Positions 60,501-61,494 of a stretch of 64,000 bases of DNA are shown piece after piece. Each line of letters starts with the position of its first letter. Position 1 is the first letter of the stretch. This DNA comes from Sthenelais limicola. Lineage: Eukaryota > Annelida > Polychaeta > Phyllodocida > Sigalionidae. The notes below the pieces were generated by a model. It ran no database searches and was not told the DNA's origin. It saw only the letters and a program-made list of their open reading frames with translations. The stretch is taken from assembly GCA_942159475.1 (NCBI GenBank), contig OW804097.1:117736013-117800012 (forward strand), written 5' to 3'. The translations under genes and the position numbers were made by a program.

Positions 60501-60571
60501 AGTGACTGAGTTTCTTGAATATCAGTTTGTGCAATTACTTACCCAAATGTCCCTGATAATATTCTGAACAT
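24437..60571 (-). CDS. OPA1: OPA1 mitochondrial dynamin-like GTPase, complete gene (26 coding exons)
   Basis: This gene encodes the inner-mitochondrial-membrane dynamin-family GTPase that drives inner-membrane fusion and maintains cristae. I joined 26 exons by GT-AG boundaries and phase continuity; the coding sum is 2970 nt, giving 989 residues plus TAA, close to vertebrate OPA1 length. Visible in order: an Arg-rich mitochondrial presequence (about 1-70), a membrane segment [12 protein letters not shown] (about 103-119), a helical/coiled-coil region (about 236-285), and the GTPase domain. The GTPase has G1 GDQSSGKT (323-330), TRSP switch region, G3 DLPG (426-429) and G4 TKVD (495-498). The middle/stalk and C-terminal paddle/GED follow, including FWRIQRML and the last exon ending NKET. 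The first ATG is in an exon of only 29 coding nt. Intron 17 is 17.8 kb and contains two retrotransposons. The head-to-head neighbour is GTF2H2. The identity is very secure; exon 1 and exon 6 are the least certain parts because they are short. Confidence 0.95.
24588..24816 (-). mobile_element. MITE family A, copy 10 (OPA1 intron 25)
   Basis: About 229 bp, both ends present, diverged. Confidence 0.8.
24908..25018 (-). CDS. OPA1: OPA1 exon 25
   Basis: The exon encodes [20 protein letters not shown] and [16 protein letters not shown]-like coiled coil. Confidence 0.96.
25282..25333 (+). repeat. 50-bp dispersed repeat, copy 1
   Basis: TTGCATTTTGACACAAAGCT and GGCCTGTAATTCTAACCAAA recur exactly at 30585-30632. 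Confidence 0.85.
25345..25447 (+). repeat. Dispersed repeat G, diverged copy
   Basis: TCTGGAAATGGGTGGTCCCA and CCAGGGGGTCCCT align to repeat G at 9340 and 52749. Confidence 0.5.
25860..25953 (-). CDS. OPA1: OPA1 exon 24
   Basis: The exon encodes [20 protein letters not shown] and [11 protein letters not shown], the strongly conserved C-terminal helix of OPA1. Confidence 0.97.
26376..26617 (+). mobile_element. MITE family A, copy 11 (OPA1 intron 23)
   Basis: About 240 bp, nearly consensus. Its right end is 22 bp from the 5' splice site of OPA1 exon 23. Confidence 0.9.
26639..26842 (-). CDS. OPA1: OPA1 exon 23 (paddle, Cys-rich turn)
   Basis: Sixty-eight codons including [34 protein letters not shown] and [15 protein letters not shown]. 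The two Cys match the CNLC pair of vertebrate OPA1. Only 22 bp separate the 5' splice site from a MITE copy. Confidence 0.97.
27403..27514. mobile_element. MITE family C, copy 3 (OPA1 intron 22)
   Basis: About 112 bp; GGGCCTTGTCCACTAAGCAG at the left and GGCTTGGTGGACTAGGGCC at the right. Confidence 0.85.
27569..27702 (-). CDS. OPA1: OPA1 exon 22
   Basis: The exon encodes [20 protein letters not shown], matching the vertebrate VGPDWKKRWLYWKNRT membrane-interaction paddle segment. Confidence 0.96.
28235..28343 (-). CDS. OPA1: OPA1 exon 21
   Basis: The exon encodes [20 protein letters not shown] and a following helix [12 protein letters not shown]; start of the paddle region. Confidence 0.96.
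28986..29141 (-). CDS. OPA1: OPA1 exon 20
   Basis: Fifty-two codons ending [18 protein letters not shown], matching the vertebrate KEESIKRHKWNDFAEDSL segment. Confidence 0.96.
29159..29190 (+). repeat. (ATT)n microsatellite
   Basis: About ten ATT units in OPA1 intron 19. Confidence 0.9.
29479..29551 (-). CDS. OPA1: OPA1 exon 19
   Basis: Seventy-three nt encoding [20 protein letters not shown]; stalk-region residues closely matching vertebrate OPA1. Confidence 0.96.
30354..30523 (-). CDS. OPA1: OPA1 exon 18
   Basis: The exon encodes [20 protein letters not shown] and [19 protein letters not shown]. It continues exon 17 in sequence and phase across the giant intron, so the gene is not broken by the insertions at the DNA level. 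Confidence 0.96.
30585..30632 (+). repeat. 50-bp dispersed repeat, copy 2
   Basis: Same sequence as 25282-25333, adjoining repeat F. Confidence 0.85.
30633..30970 (+). repeat. Dispersed repeat F, copy 1 (three tandem heads)
   Basis: Unit GAGATTGGTTGCTTTACGCC ... GGGCGGGAGAGCTGAGAG (about 80 bp) occurs three times, then a GA-rich tail ending GCACTTTATGGTCATACACA. Related copies at 49018-49203 and 50228-50505. Confidence 0.85.
31039..31147 (-). repeat. DIRS right terminus
   Basis: The outer 85 bp (31039-31123) pair with the ICR; the inner 25 bp (31123-31147) match the left end inverted. It is longer than the left end by roughly 45 bp, as in DIRS1, where the right repeat carries an extension. 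Confidence 0.8.
31285..31408 (-). repeat. DIRS internal complementary region (ICR)
   Basis: A composite of the inverse of the left end (31369-31408) and the inverse of the right end (31285-31369). It therefore mirrors the junction of a circularised element and can template closure of the ends during replication, as proposed for DIRS1. Confidence 0.85.
31570..32814 (-). CDS. DIRS tyrosine recombinase ORF
   Basis: An open frame of 414 codons from GTG 32814, overlapping the RT frame by about 205 nt. A basic N-terminus ([11 protein letters not shown]) is followed by a SAM-like core-binding region ([20 protein letters not shown]). The catalytic domain holds R224 in TSQRVQTL, H341-x-x-R344 in RPHSVRGA, W367 in AMWKDE and the nucleophile Y377 in FRRFYHKPI, so the RHRY set appears complete. 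It would integrate the circular DNA intermediate. Confidence 0.88.
   Translation of the reverse strand: MSAEDRDGKNSSDCCRPELVVSTLVPTDENQKQTTSVHKKRKKKSRSSKGHVSGREDCELLSSRRTLLKQVVDKLEISSRAKEHYLDSWSKNTKKSYRTYHRKWKFYCYENDIPYAIPTYNQAIDFLCDLYDQGMGYGAVASARSALSSVMPKIRNETFEASVTVSRIIGGMFNKRPPKTRYSETWDPDIVLGYIASLFPLAGLNLPQLTQRTLTLMMLVTSQRVQTLQTLKCEDIIFASKDKVTILLSEKIKTSAVGRALGSIVMESFPDNEKVCVLRSLRHYMFRKSDLRPKDSAGNSVGQLFISHTAPFKPVLTCTLAKYVRCILSASGLNTNVFRPHSVRGATASKLAALHVPVDQIMKTAMWKDENTFRRFYHKPINVTTATSTHLLSAFANKERDKKQSRASSRVSSE
32610..34553 (-). CDS. DIRS reverse transcriptase / RNase H ORF
   Basis: The open frame counted from a GTG at 34553 is 647 codons, but it is also open upstream in -1 phase over the end of gag, so the true start or a frameshift lies there. 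[27 protein letters not shown] (first Asp about residue 159), and the YIDD catalytic box (223-226). RNase [14 protein letters not shown] (D391), NTKEILAI (E423), [12 protein letters not shown] (D448), then [16 protein letters not shown]. Downstream [11 protein letters not shown] (about 529-538) is the conserved post-RNase H segment of DIRS/PAT/Ngaro elements. No break seen. Confidence 0.88.
   Translation of the reverse strand: MQFLLDSLDTDLSSFTLTPEGPTVLSFRPGNLKFYLQEWEKITSDPDTLGIVRGVKLNFLKPPVQFNVPHQYSFAPERRAAVAEEVQKLITKGVVVETDISEILYLSNVFVTPKPGNKWRLILDLTALNKHLPLVHFKMDNLQTALEMLRPGSFMASLDLQEAYFSLPLHRESQPYIAFPWDGKFYRYIAVPFGLSPAPWLFTKAMKPVFSSVHEQGGFGFSYIDDCFLWGQTKEECANSVLLAMQQLCKLGYFVHPQKSTIVPSQVMKFLGFFIDSSKMIVYPPDEKRSACLERVERFLQDRSCSFTIQEVCSLTGTLVSLCNGIDYGLAHYKSLEKDKIAALAYHAGDFSARMFLSEAAIEDLRWWRSNLPWRTRKIRTFAPSLTMFADACDHGWGAVLDEEMAQGYFDDYEENYHINTKEILAIKWGILALAGDVCDTHIMIRCDNTTAIAYINKFGGTKSSSCNEVAKEIWLWAEERGNWLSASHIPGLENVDADLASRQLTEDTEWALSQEIFDHICSEFGSPDVDLFASRHNFKVEIYASWFPDPSSTFIDAFSISWKQFSRPYIFPPFRLVGRCLQKIEMERIRAIVVAPNWSSQPWFPQMKTRSRQLLYIRKGRRNLVPQKDMFQDEKIASCSLLAALF
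34556..35917 (-). CDS. DIRS gag-like ORF1 (453 aa)
   Basis: Starts at a true ATG ([17 protein letters not shown]). The N-terminal half has a possible coiled coil ([18 protein letters not shown]), an Arg/Ser-rich middle, then an acidic EEGEIVDD patch. The C-terminus is strongly basic with RG and RS dipeptides ([20 protein letters not shown]), suited to RNA binding; no CCHC knuckle is visible. DIRS ORF1 proteins are thought to be structural Gag equivalents. Stops TAG at 34558-34556; the RT frame overlaps it in -1 phase. Confidence 0.75.
   Translation of the reverse strand: MSDSQHDDGPPLLVAEERVGAPPPEPTLGDILKKMNGFGGKLDVVNSAVRGMNSRVASLELASSTQAAQERLDCQSQLQARAYLRPESPASLESPRRGSSLHDDFYRDYFFRSQRRRSRVSSESPARFGRRRSRHDLSSRSSSRESLPVENVNKEEDPLIIAQPEREEGEIVDDCAGILDAFVKEMTAKGDVGPPIKSQELGRFLENVFSTPPTGKVFDEVKSRNKRPSNVPGLQTPEIPALVWPALLPAGQNFDIYHKKLQVMLLAQATATVRAADALCEIKGLVTGDKASASVVSGLNACRDALAIAGFYNMFISTKQRRTEMGKHLKKTYKDLANNPKRFPSTPASLLGDDLEGSIKSLESSRKLSIIVENKQDGSGKKGGQAKNSDRPPYRPQGGGQQKTRGDSENKRGKGNYRGNRRGQGSRSYRRRSRSRDRPYRDDYHRRRDSRRY
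36162..36201 (-). repeat. DIRS left terminal repeat, outer 40 bp
   Basis: Perfect inverse of 31369-31408. It includes the small hairpin GCCACC-GTCA-GGTGGC, a plausible recombinase-binding inverted repeat. The outermost trinucleotide (AAT on the plus strand) is shared with the circle-junction copy in the ICR. Confidence 0.85.
36202..36308. other. 107-bp spacer between the two retrotransposons
   Basis: Ordinary intronic sequence of OPA1 intron 17 with no ORF or repeat noticed; it shows that the two insertions were independent and not nested. Confidence 0.7.
36309..36312. other. Target-site duplication (ACTG), left copy
   Basis: ACTG directly abuts the LTR and is repeated at 47967-47970. Confidence 0.9.
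36313..36760 (-). repeat. Gypsy 3' LTR
   Basis: 448 bp, 446 matching the partner at 47519-47966. A sense AATAAA polyadenylation signal is at 36408-36413. Confidence 0.96.
36764..36782 (-). other. Gypsy polypurine tract
   Basis: A 19-nt pure purine run (five A then G-rich with one A) ends three bases before the 3' LTR, the expected plus-strand primer site. Confidence 0.88.
36783..37353 (-). other. Gypsy 3' untranslated region
   Basis: Untranslated stretch between the ORF3 stop and the PPT; only short antisense ORFs, nothing recognised. Confidence 0.5.
37354..40164 (-). CDS. Gypsy third ORF, unknown protein with two C2H2-type fingers (936 aa)
   Basis: Sense to gag-pol, between pol and the PPT, with its own ATG ([16 protein letters not shown]). 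Residues 30-100 are Lys/Ala/Arg-rich like a histone tail. Residues 110-330 are mostly acidic, with EEGEIVEDD (149-157) and a basic island KSKKKKPKP (214-222). Two zinc fingers follow: C364-x4-C369-x23-H393-x4-H398 and C407-x5-C413-x12-H426-x4-H431. Residues 600-655 look like a coiled coil ([16 protein letters not shown]), then a Pro-rich stretch and an acidic C-terminus. There is no signal peptide or membrane segment, so it does not look like an envelope protein. It may be nucleic-acid binding (nuclear or chromatin) or an extra structural protein. I do not recognise the family. Confidence 0.8.
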   Translation of the reverse strand: MADEEKPGGSQGYAADFPEMAKVPAPNPELAVKKKLSEQRKAERKAREQSRLAAMKKATVAKQSLLKKSAVVKATKVKKPGKKLTEKPATKVVERTSPRRANPGVVAADTQLPEAQLAAAGQTERAPSPAASDVVVVDSPESTPAPRAEEGEIVEDDATAAVGDPGTEGVTPDTAQLTAEGVEKTQEAEEMDTTPVVDVVTEKPEDDAGFVEVKSKKKKPKPSSAKVGSEKEVQAIERQHGISRYRSGKFIKKREDPDFAVRNLTRWNALQKKLDTFVVLEEEIAPVVPSVEDTFPVCPESEDEDEAMAEYSNGTLMSKYEMEFHFLKSRTGRQPESTREVVINPTVLVKLNSVERLWSPGQRCPFVYCRHLDPAINPDGVRSYRTRERFYRHLVEEHCPASYQLTCPHASSCLVRLDRRSELVRHCMTQHHEKRDTALDMCISFRVFQKEFPNYGCQKFARMTRGDWETVSVLGRTGGSRRFVIPKHPSSHGSGPAPASVWKKPPSSSYGSADHMNSSIESSVVDQSSMLSGAERSERSERVQPMGSRIPNVDATYDHVSKSLERITACMDAGVSAIQSTASAVMADIRNLMGEAFDPLEGIQELREQVKLIPNLEQENLDLQDQLRFYKEEDNRSREVNMELRRKLSRYEQQGGPDSKRKKTEKDKVETEVQGKPEDQVMEEEEKSEKTGAVGGTVSISDMREVMSGLFKEMFEEHLPQPAAQQLPPPPPVAMTMPAFPSWDAFFQSFGQNLPQYTAADPTMSAFADPNAQMAMRMAPPLFSPPAVSRVRQSPQVPLYSAAVAGGVGFGENPPPSGGSVPHAAKPGMVRGGKPALLPKPRTMVTLTPRPSAARVTSTPVASPERTAVLVPDKALDSPARLALEMKRLEENLTQDTGEGEVVDSDAAEESPEMEISVEEENRLLRGEKGTVMDEY
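40165..40837 (-). other. Gypsy spacer between pol and ORF3
   Basis: About 670 nt without a significant sense ORF. Possible splice acceptors (AGTTTCAG near 40256, CTGTGCAG near 40239, minus strand) could serve a spliced ORF3 mRNA; this is conjecture. Confidence 0.4.
40838..45097 (-). CDS. pol: Gypsy pol (protease, RT, RNase H, integrase)
   Basis: The frame has 1419 codons from a GTG at 45097, but is open upstream in -1 phase relative to gag and has no nearby ATG, so it is probably made as a Gag-Pol frameshift product. Protease: FLIDWGAQC (D130) with a later ILGMDFI; the usual D-T/S-G is D-W-G here. [23 protein letters not shown] (D490), [27 protein letters not shown] (552-555). RNase [29 protein letters not shown]. 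Integrase: H-H-C-C zinc region ([11 protein letters not shown] ... CEICASC), then [28 protein letters not shown] (DDE), and a GPY/F-type segment ([14 protein letters not shown]). C-terminal Pro/Arg-rich tail; no chromodomain seen. Stop TAA at 40840-40838. Confidence 0.95.
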   Translation of the reverse strand: MGAEGNTHAAVCQNSGKTPMEVSVRPPSAGLGDARGINSVGSVCGDSEVKSDMLSCMVEVVHQGVPEHACLPGQILKVEWGGYGSLVSKIMACDLRNFDITISDRSIPWIADRMYAVVTIVNVTGQFLIDWGAQCTLIKKEMYDELSVKPYLIPCQVTCYAGTGHDLVTHGCVRVALGIGGAWFALTCMVISGLVGREAGILGMDFILTHRCNSDWSGEFTLEAGEQSVMCRGLQSGTLSRNGYEGIFLDAFSTICSCVDFEPAGEDVFFESGQAELGHCVVVSRLVAGDRQCTTISLHNPASSPLMFSLSSPGLRDLAEEGESPMVDMDLLEPEVPMMLSGDGCPLEKLVRESHLETVADRRRLLTILWEYKDCFRLPGEILGHTDKVTHVIDTGDARPIKCACRRLPPAKRDAAELQIQDMLKKGVIEPSNGPWGAGIVMVGKKDGTSRFCADYRPLNLVTKKDSFPLPRIDECIEALGGMKWFITLDLESGYWQIAMDEASKEKTAFVSSSGLYQFKVMSFGLCNAPATFERMMEQMLVGLRWKCCLVYLDDIIIFGANFEETLRNMELVLQRLRSYGLKLKPKKCSFFHLEVLYLGRVVSQKGIRPDPSKLDRVKTWPIPSTVKEVRQFLGFASYYRDFMPYFSEVAGPIQALVVGGDQKKSRKVVFDESCMLAFEKLKHLLTSAPVLGYPQPLGTIILDTDASGFGMAGILSQIQKDKEVVLSYASNSLSKAQRNYCTTKRELLAVLTYLSKFQHYVIGRSDFMLRTDHASLRWLMNFKDPTNMLARWLTTLQHYGVSENQIVHRPGKHHLNVDALSRLPIRKCPREDCPDCGAHEAVVAVMTIDYQLFSSLAGDRLSSSQHEDDVLSRIITLVEEGVKTLTKAVMLPEGDEYCFYARLLSTLVMKDNLLCLEWESDNGVIYYRAAVPSGLRKELFHTLHGNKLAAHFGEFKTYQAALHKFIWPRMRSDIADWVRGCEICASCKSRGGRGVSPLKKELQGVRWSRVALDIIGPFRKTPRGNVCVMVVTDYFSKWAEAYPLPDHTAATCAMVLFTEWILRYGPPVSLQTDGAPEFRSSLMKNLLGMLDIEKLMTLPYRPESNGQVERFNRVLVEQLSCLTEYEDVNWDLLVPCIAHAYRGAVHKSTHCTPNMVVFGSEVTVPADIIYGTLSGDVDFPCPTVFVEEIRSLLRKGHQFVREQLGHSAVFQKRYFDRRARPKEFKEGDLVWRYATPMAQKKYGPKWDGPFLVVRRVQGSTYELQTADGLLRWNGNLLKLAFDADGQPVQATNLHRAPEYQKQVAKGRDILRVSPVGKVLPGSEAPVPKPAKKIVHHVRKRGRPPRAPPKTTVLPQSEVSGDSGANSVESGEEDEAVAVLEEDELPLAETMDNLLQSEYLSERPRRTVRPPDRYGMGIS
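45106..47448 (-). CDS. gag: Gypsy gag (780 aa)
   Basis: I chose ATG 47448 ([12 protein letters not shown]); the frame is open a little further up without an ATG. The N-terminus is Glu/Pro/Ala-rich (about 1-170), the middle has a long helical stretch ([20 protein letters not shown]). A capsid-like region follows ([20 protein letters not shown] ... [20 protein letters not shown]). The C-terminus has one CCHC knuckle, [14 protein letters not shown] (C-x2-C-x4-H-x4-C), for RNA packaging. Stop TAG at 45108-45106. It is long for a Gypsy Gag because of the acidic N-terminal extension. Confidence 0.9.
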   Translation of the reverse strand: MAGRDDVPEEALVLLPEEEEVQENPELAAPGLNVEPVEEEVDLNQQDGVEIIEDLDNVELEVGAEAANLLPVPIQPAVVVNPPAGEIVVDVPPVLAAPVRRAPMQLPAPAPAELRLPAPAEVHIPPPEYRRLMERRPVRRAENELFVDALENQVEVQSLGSDNGSLAGSGLWDEVRTPDRNVGVRRGRQQPISPVPGGAQAPVRLRFPERRMRNEDEMSEHLQNTDEQYTVRRQHLTFDRMDTLLGVQMKRINELTDSLHMTTTRGSQVAAESARELENARKNERNLHLVIEQQEQRMFTLQQELRASKADRLAELSIAEELARKAAATEAKLENVRRQSRILPPERDWGLAASTPIRPPGVTEASYARLMGELPDFPQSTRFANEGKKVDPTQSRDMDQRRAVGTPHGGWEDKSQRAPETPKRKVAFQSPVYDVAGDGGIVAIIDVGKRKSIDPAADYDPEDEPEAFEIHEMDPSMPEHRPKPLTFPKWDGKQDWREYQRKTVVVARAMNWSDHTYKVQLIAAVEENMPHATSIKPNKYTVRELLRMMEAVHSSAMSSQTRKDAFMALRQTPGQTPANFADTVSKKALHAFGKWDSTLHTMAMKVFLDGLVDPGMAMHVALQEPKNIAAAGAIATRYGDVIKNNPRLAASLMTVSGGSEGSERSRGENVAAVAKVEGVSSLPISPGLLGEFYAFKAWDATKSKSTPKMQSAEKTQPEAERKPFRKGTFKKPICYYCTEEGHLITECDQQALHFASMKRQAEREAALKESGNPGNSASPS
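45124..45130 (-). promoter_or_regulatory. -1 ribosomal frameshift heptamer GGGAAAC
   Basis: In gag frame the heptamer reads G GGA AAC, the X XXY YYZ pattern used for -1 frameshifting. It lies 15 nt before the gag stop, and the pol frame is exactly -1 and open across it. GC-rich inverted segments follow (TCTGCC ... GGCAGA), so a stimulatory stem is possible. Function is inferred. Confidence 0.7.
47503..47515 (-). other. Gypsy primer-binding site
   Basis: Three bases after the 5' LTR the strand reads TGGTGCCGTGACC, complementary to a tRNA 3' end carrying CCA. The tRNA species was not identified. Confidence 0.8.
47519..47966 (-). repeat. Gypsy 5' LTR
   Basis: 448 bp; begins TGTGGTGCTGAG and ends GACATTACA in element direction. 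AATAAA at 47614-47619. Presumed promoter of the element; I did not find a convincing TATA box. Confidence 0.96.
47967..47970. other. Target-site duplication (ACTG), right copy
   Basis: Second copy of the 4-bp duplication made by the integrase. Confidence 0.9.
48340..48520 (-). CDS. OPA1: OPA1 exon 17
   Basis: The exon encodes [20 protein letters not shown] and FPRLRELDR, almost identical to vertebrate OPA1. The next intron is the 17.8-kb one holding both retrotransposons. Confidence 0.97.
48857..49002 (-). CDS. OPA1: OPA1 exon 16
   Basis: The exon encodes [20 protein letters not shown], then a helix ending [11 protein letters not shown]. It closes the GTPase fold (G5 region around VVTGKG). 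Confidence 0.97.
49018..49203 (+). repeat. Dispersed repeat F, copy 2
   Basis: One head unit plus the GA-rich tail, in OPA1 intron 15, starting about 16 bp from the exon 16 acceptor. Confidence 0.85.
49770..49900 (-). CDS. OPA1: OPA1 exon 15 (G4 TKVD)
   Basis: The exon encodes [20 protein letters not shown], then [18 protein letters not shown] is the guanine-specificity motif. Confidence 0.97.
50142..50175. other. Perfect 16-bp-arm hairpin (OPA1 intron 14)
   Basis: CAGAGCTATACATACA, two T, then the exact inverse; 34 bp in total. Possibly a tiny foldback remnant. Confidence 0.85.
50228..50505 (+). repeat. Dispersed repeat F, copy 3
   Basis: Head with an internal rearrangement, then two tandem tails; ends about 38 bp from OPA1 exon 14. 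Confidence 0.85.
50543..50642 (-). CDS. OPA1: OPA1 exon 14
   Basis: The exon encodes [20 protein letters not shown] and PNAIILCIQ, the conserved GTPase helix and strand after G3. Confidence 0.97.
50880..50951 (-). CDS. OPA1: OPA1 exon 13 (G3 DLPG)
   Basis: Twenty-four codons with [18 protein letters not shown]; the DLPG motif is the dynamin G3 element. Confidence 0.97.
50996..51100. mobile_element. MITE family C, copy 4 (OPA1 intron 12)
   Basis: About 105 bp; ATTTTGCGCCGCAGAGGACT core shared with copies 1-3. Confidence 0.82.
51540..51665 (-). repeat. Possible retroposon tail with GAAACATGT box
   Basis: Minus strand reads AAGGGGCGAAACATGTAGGA, then TTTTTATAATAAAAAACAAG. This resembles ends of Penelope-like elements, but I see no RT; weak. 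Confidence 0.3.
52166..52240 (-). CDS. OPA1: OPA1 exon 12
   Basis: Twenty-five codons, [20 protein letters not shown] and TVSNE, matching the helix between switch I and G3 in OPA1. Phase 0 at both ends. Confidence 0.95.
52347..52464 (-). CDS. OPA1: OPA1 exon 11 (switch I)
   Basis: The exon encodes [19 protein letters not shown], then [15 protein letters not shown]. The TRSP threonine is the G2 residue of dynamin GTPases. Confidence 0.97.
52749..52915 (-). repeat. Dispersed repeat G, copy 2 (OPA1 intron 10)
   Basis: Inverse of 9340-9470 with very high identity, ending in a (CATA)n tail. Confidence 0.75.
52969..53045 (-). CDS. OPA1: OPA1 exon 10 (G1/P-loop)
   Basis: The exon encodes [20 protein letters not shown] and ARIFPR. 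The P-loop lysine is in GDQSSGKT. Phase 2 at its end joins exon 11 through a split Arg codon. Confidence 0.97.
53180..53388 (+). mobile_element. MITE family A, copy 12 (left end missing, OPA1 intron 9)
   Basis: Body and right TIR (GAATTGTACATTTTCTGAAA, GACCCAT) are near consensus; the left TIR is replaced by a GT/G-run. Another right-end scrap lies at about 53400-53466. Confidence 0.82.
53496..53690 (-). CDS. OPA1: OPA1 exon 9 (coiled coil to GTPase entry)
   Basis: Sixty-five codons. A heptad-like stretch ([20 protein letters not shown]) is followed by [20 protein letters not shown] and YNTQDHLPR, nearly identical to the conserved segment directly before the OPA1 G1 motif. Confidence 0.97.
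53847..53900 (-). CDS. OPA1: OPA1 exon 8 (coiled-coil start)
   Basis: Eighteen codons, phase 0/0 and therefore skippable in frame, encoding [18 protein letters not shown], the beginning of the predicted helix that continues in exon 9. Confidence 0.85.
53951..54090 (+). repeat. Short direct duplication in OPA1 intron 7
   Basis: TTGAGTTAAGTAGAGACAAC followed by TCAACTGAAGA occurs twice about 107 bp apart. Confidence 0.75.
54333..54415 (-). CDS. OPA1: OPA1 exon 7
   Basis: Eighty-three nt, phase 1 in and 0 out, encoding a Ser/Val-rich low-complexity linker ([20 protein letters not shown]). The GTGAGT donor is chosen over a GTGTGA two bases away in exon direction because only it gives the phase needed by exon 8. 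Confidence 0.82.
55008..55043 (-). CDS. OPA1: OPA1 exon 6 (36-nt microexon)
   Basis: The microexon encodes [12 protein letters not shown] between a TCTTCAG acceptor and a GTGTGT donor. It is phase 1 on both sides, so skipping it keeps the frame. It sits in the linker between the membrane anchor and the coiled coil, the region of alternative exons and protease sites in vertebrate OPA1. Confidence 0.72.
55535..55612 (-). repeat. Penelope-like element tail with hammerhead-like core
   Basis: Minus strand: TCCTGAAGAAGGGCAAGTCG, then CCCGAAAGCTCGAGAG and an A-rich tail TTTAATAAAACAAC. CTGAAGA and GAAA flank a GGGC/GCCC stem, fitting the CUGANGA...GAAA hammerhead core known from Penelope-like elements. 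Only a fragment; no RT. Confidence 0.45.
55769..55962. mobile_element. MITE family D, copy 2 (OPA1 intron 5)
   Basis: Same hairpin arms as 22902-23113 (GGGTGGTCTCCACTGGCTGC); the last bases of the right arm are lost. Confidence 0.88.
56473..56548 (-). CDS. OPA1: OPA1 exon 5
   Basis: Seventy-six nt encoding [20 protein letters not shown] and a short acidic tail; phase 0 in, phase 1 out. It lies in the variable linker where vertebrate OPA1 is alternatively spliced and proteolytically processed. Confidence 0.88.
56676..56838 (-). repeat. tRNA-derived SINE or tRNA pseudogene with A-rich tail (OPA1 intron 4)
   Basis: Minus strand begins GGGTGGCCCAGTGGTCTAAA (A-box-like) and has a perfect B box GGTTCGAACCC about 50 nt later, then about 75 nt of unrelated body and an A-rich tail. 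Structure fits a short tRNA-headed SINE. Confidence 0.65.
56946..57092 (-). CDS. OPA1: OPA1 exon 4 (post-membrane region)
   Basis: Forty-nine codons in phase 0/0. The start [20 protein letters not shown] aligns with the vertebrate segment TFDQWKDMIPD just after the anchor. It lies on the intermembrane-space side. Confidence 0.92.
57324..57468 (-). CDS. OPA1: OPA1 exon 3 (inner-membrane anchor)
   Basis: The exon encodes a basic stretch, then [18 protein letters not shown], which matches the position and pattern of the OPA1 transmembrane segment (LRYLxLxSAxGGG in vertebrates). This anchors the long form in the inner membrane. MPP cleavage would fall upstream of it. Confidence 0.92.
57912..58104. 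mobile_element. Hairpin MITE, about 190 bp (OPA1 intron 2)
   Basis: ACACACAGCCGATTTGGCTC at the left and the inverse GAGCCAAATCGGCTGTGTGT at the right; inner arms repeat CCCGATTTG. Confidence 0.88.
58133..59018. mobile_element. 886-bp non-autonomous DNA transposon (OPA1 intron 2)
   Basis: Ends AGGGGTACCCACACAG and GTGTGTGTACCCCTTAA are inverted. The body repeats CGATTT/ACGATT motifs in both directions. No transposase. Only 28 bp from the preceding hairpin element, with which it shares the CCGATTTGG motif. Confidence 0.75.
59237..59425 (-). CDS. OPA1: OPA1 exon 2 (mitochondrial presequence)
   Basis: The 189-nt exon lies between a TTTCAG acceptor and a GTATGT donor. The translated stretch is rich in Arg and Ser (for example [15 protein letters not shown]), with almost no acidic residues, as expected of a matrix-targeting peptide. 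It is not conserved enough to identify alone; placement rests on phase and position. Confidence 0.8.
60014..60057 (+). repeat. Poly-G run followed by (AG)n
   Basis: About 24 G then AG dinucleotides in OPA1 intron 1. Confidence 0.9.
60543..60571 (-). CDS. OPA1: OPA1 exon 1 (start codon, presequence start)
   Basis: The exon encodes MFRILSGTF plus two bases and is followed by the donor GTAAGT. The phase-2 end joins exon 2 in frame. No other ATG upstream keeps this frame with a good donor, and the peptide has the hydrophobic/Arg look of a mitochondrial presequence start. Confidence 0.75.
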
Positions 60572-60898
60572 TTTGCCGATTTTTAATGTATATCACGCGA
60601 ACGCAGGTCCGCGGGCGAAGGCAACAAATACAAAATTATCTGTTTCCAGTTTCATCAGAGGACATCCTTCGGCCTTGCCCTTCGAAAGTAACAGCCAGAG
60701 CTAGCAGCTATTCTTTTGTTTCGTATGCAAACTTTAATGTTAATATTAACATTAATACCTTAGAAAACAGTTATTTCAAGATAATAAATAAGAAAATGGA
60801 TGGTAGCAATTAGTATGATATTGGTAGATACACAAGATCAAAAATATATTGATATACTAAAGTAAATTCTGAAACGAGGATCAGCACTGATCACCGCA
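60572..60898. promoter_or_regulatory. Putative bidirectional OPA1/GTF2H2 promoter
   Basis: Only 327 bp separate the divergent start codons, so both 5' UTRs and both core promoters should lie here. The OPA1 side is relatively CpG-rich (around 60594-60680: CACGCGAACG, CCGCGGGCG), the GTF2H2 side AT-rich. No clear TATA box is evident for either gene. A 22-bp perfect palindrome lies at 60734-60755. Promoter function is inferred from position. Confidence 0.65.
60734..60755. promoter_or_regulatory. 22-bp perfect palindrome in the bidirectional promoter
   Basis: Each half reads TTAATGTTAAT / ATTAACATTAA. The core GTTAATATTAAC resembles the HNF1/POU-homeodomain dimer site GTTAATNATTAAC but lacks the single central spacer base. 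Binding is speculation. Confidence 0.4.
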
Positions 60899-60957
60899 AT
60901 GGCGGACGACGAGCCTGAAAAAGGCTACACTTGGGAAACTGAATATGAAAGAACTTG
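60899..60957 (+). CDS. GTF2H2: GTF2H2 exon 1
   Basis: ATG GCG start followed by [17 protein letters not shown] and a split Trp codon; donor GTAAGT. The WExxYERTW pattern is conserved at the N-terminus of p44. Confidence 0.92.
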
Positions 60958-61412
60958 GTAAGTACATTCTTTCTAGCGGTATATTTCTGTGAAATGGATT
61001 AACTTGTACTATTCATTAAAAATAACAAGTCTTCCTTCCCGAAAATAGTCGGTACCTGTTTGTTCTTATCCTTCAATTAGGCTCGTTGGCTGGTCTGTGC
61101 ATCATTCATATGGCACCGGCCTGACCGGGCCGAGTTGAGTCTTGACTGCCTGGGCTTGAGTCTTGACTGTCCCCCCATGGTGTTCTATAGCTGTGCTATA
61201 CTCATGTTCACTCTCCCCCCCCCCCCCACACACACACACAGTGACACACACACACTTTTTCTGTTCTCCCCAATCCCGCTCCCTCTCATCGCCCCACTCT
61301 CTTATGAACCTGAGACTTCTCTTCTCAGACTCAGAGTTGAAAAAAATCGCTTAAAAAATGACTAGTATATGACTGTCCACCCCAACTTTCTTTCTGTCTG
61401 TCTGGCTGTCTG

Positions 61413-61494
<82 letters not shown>

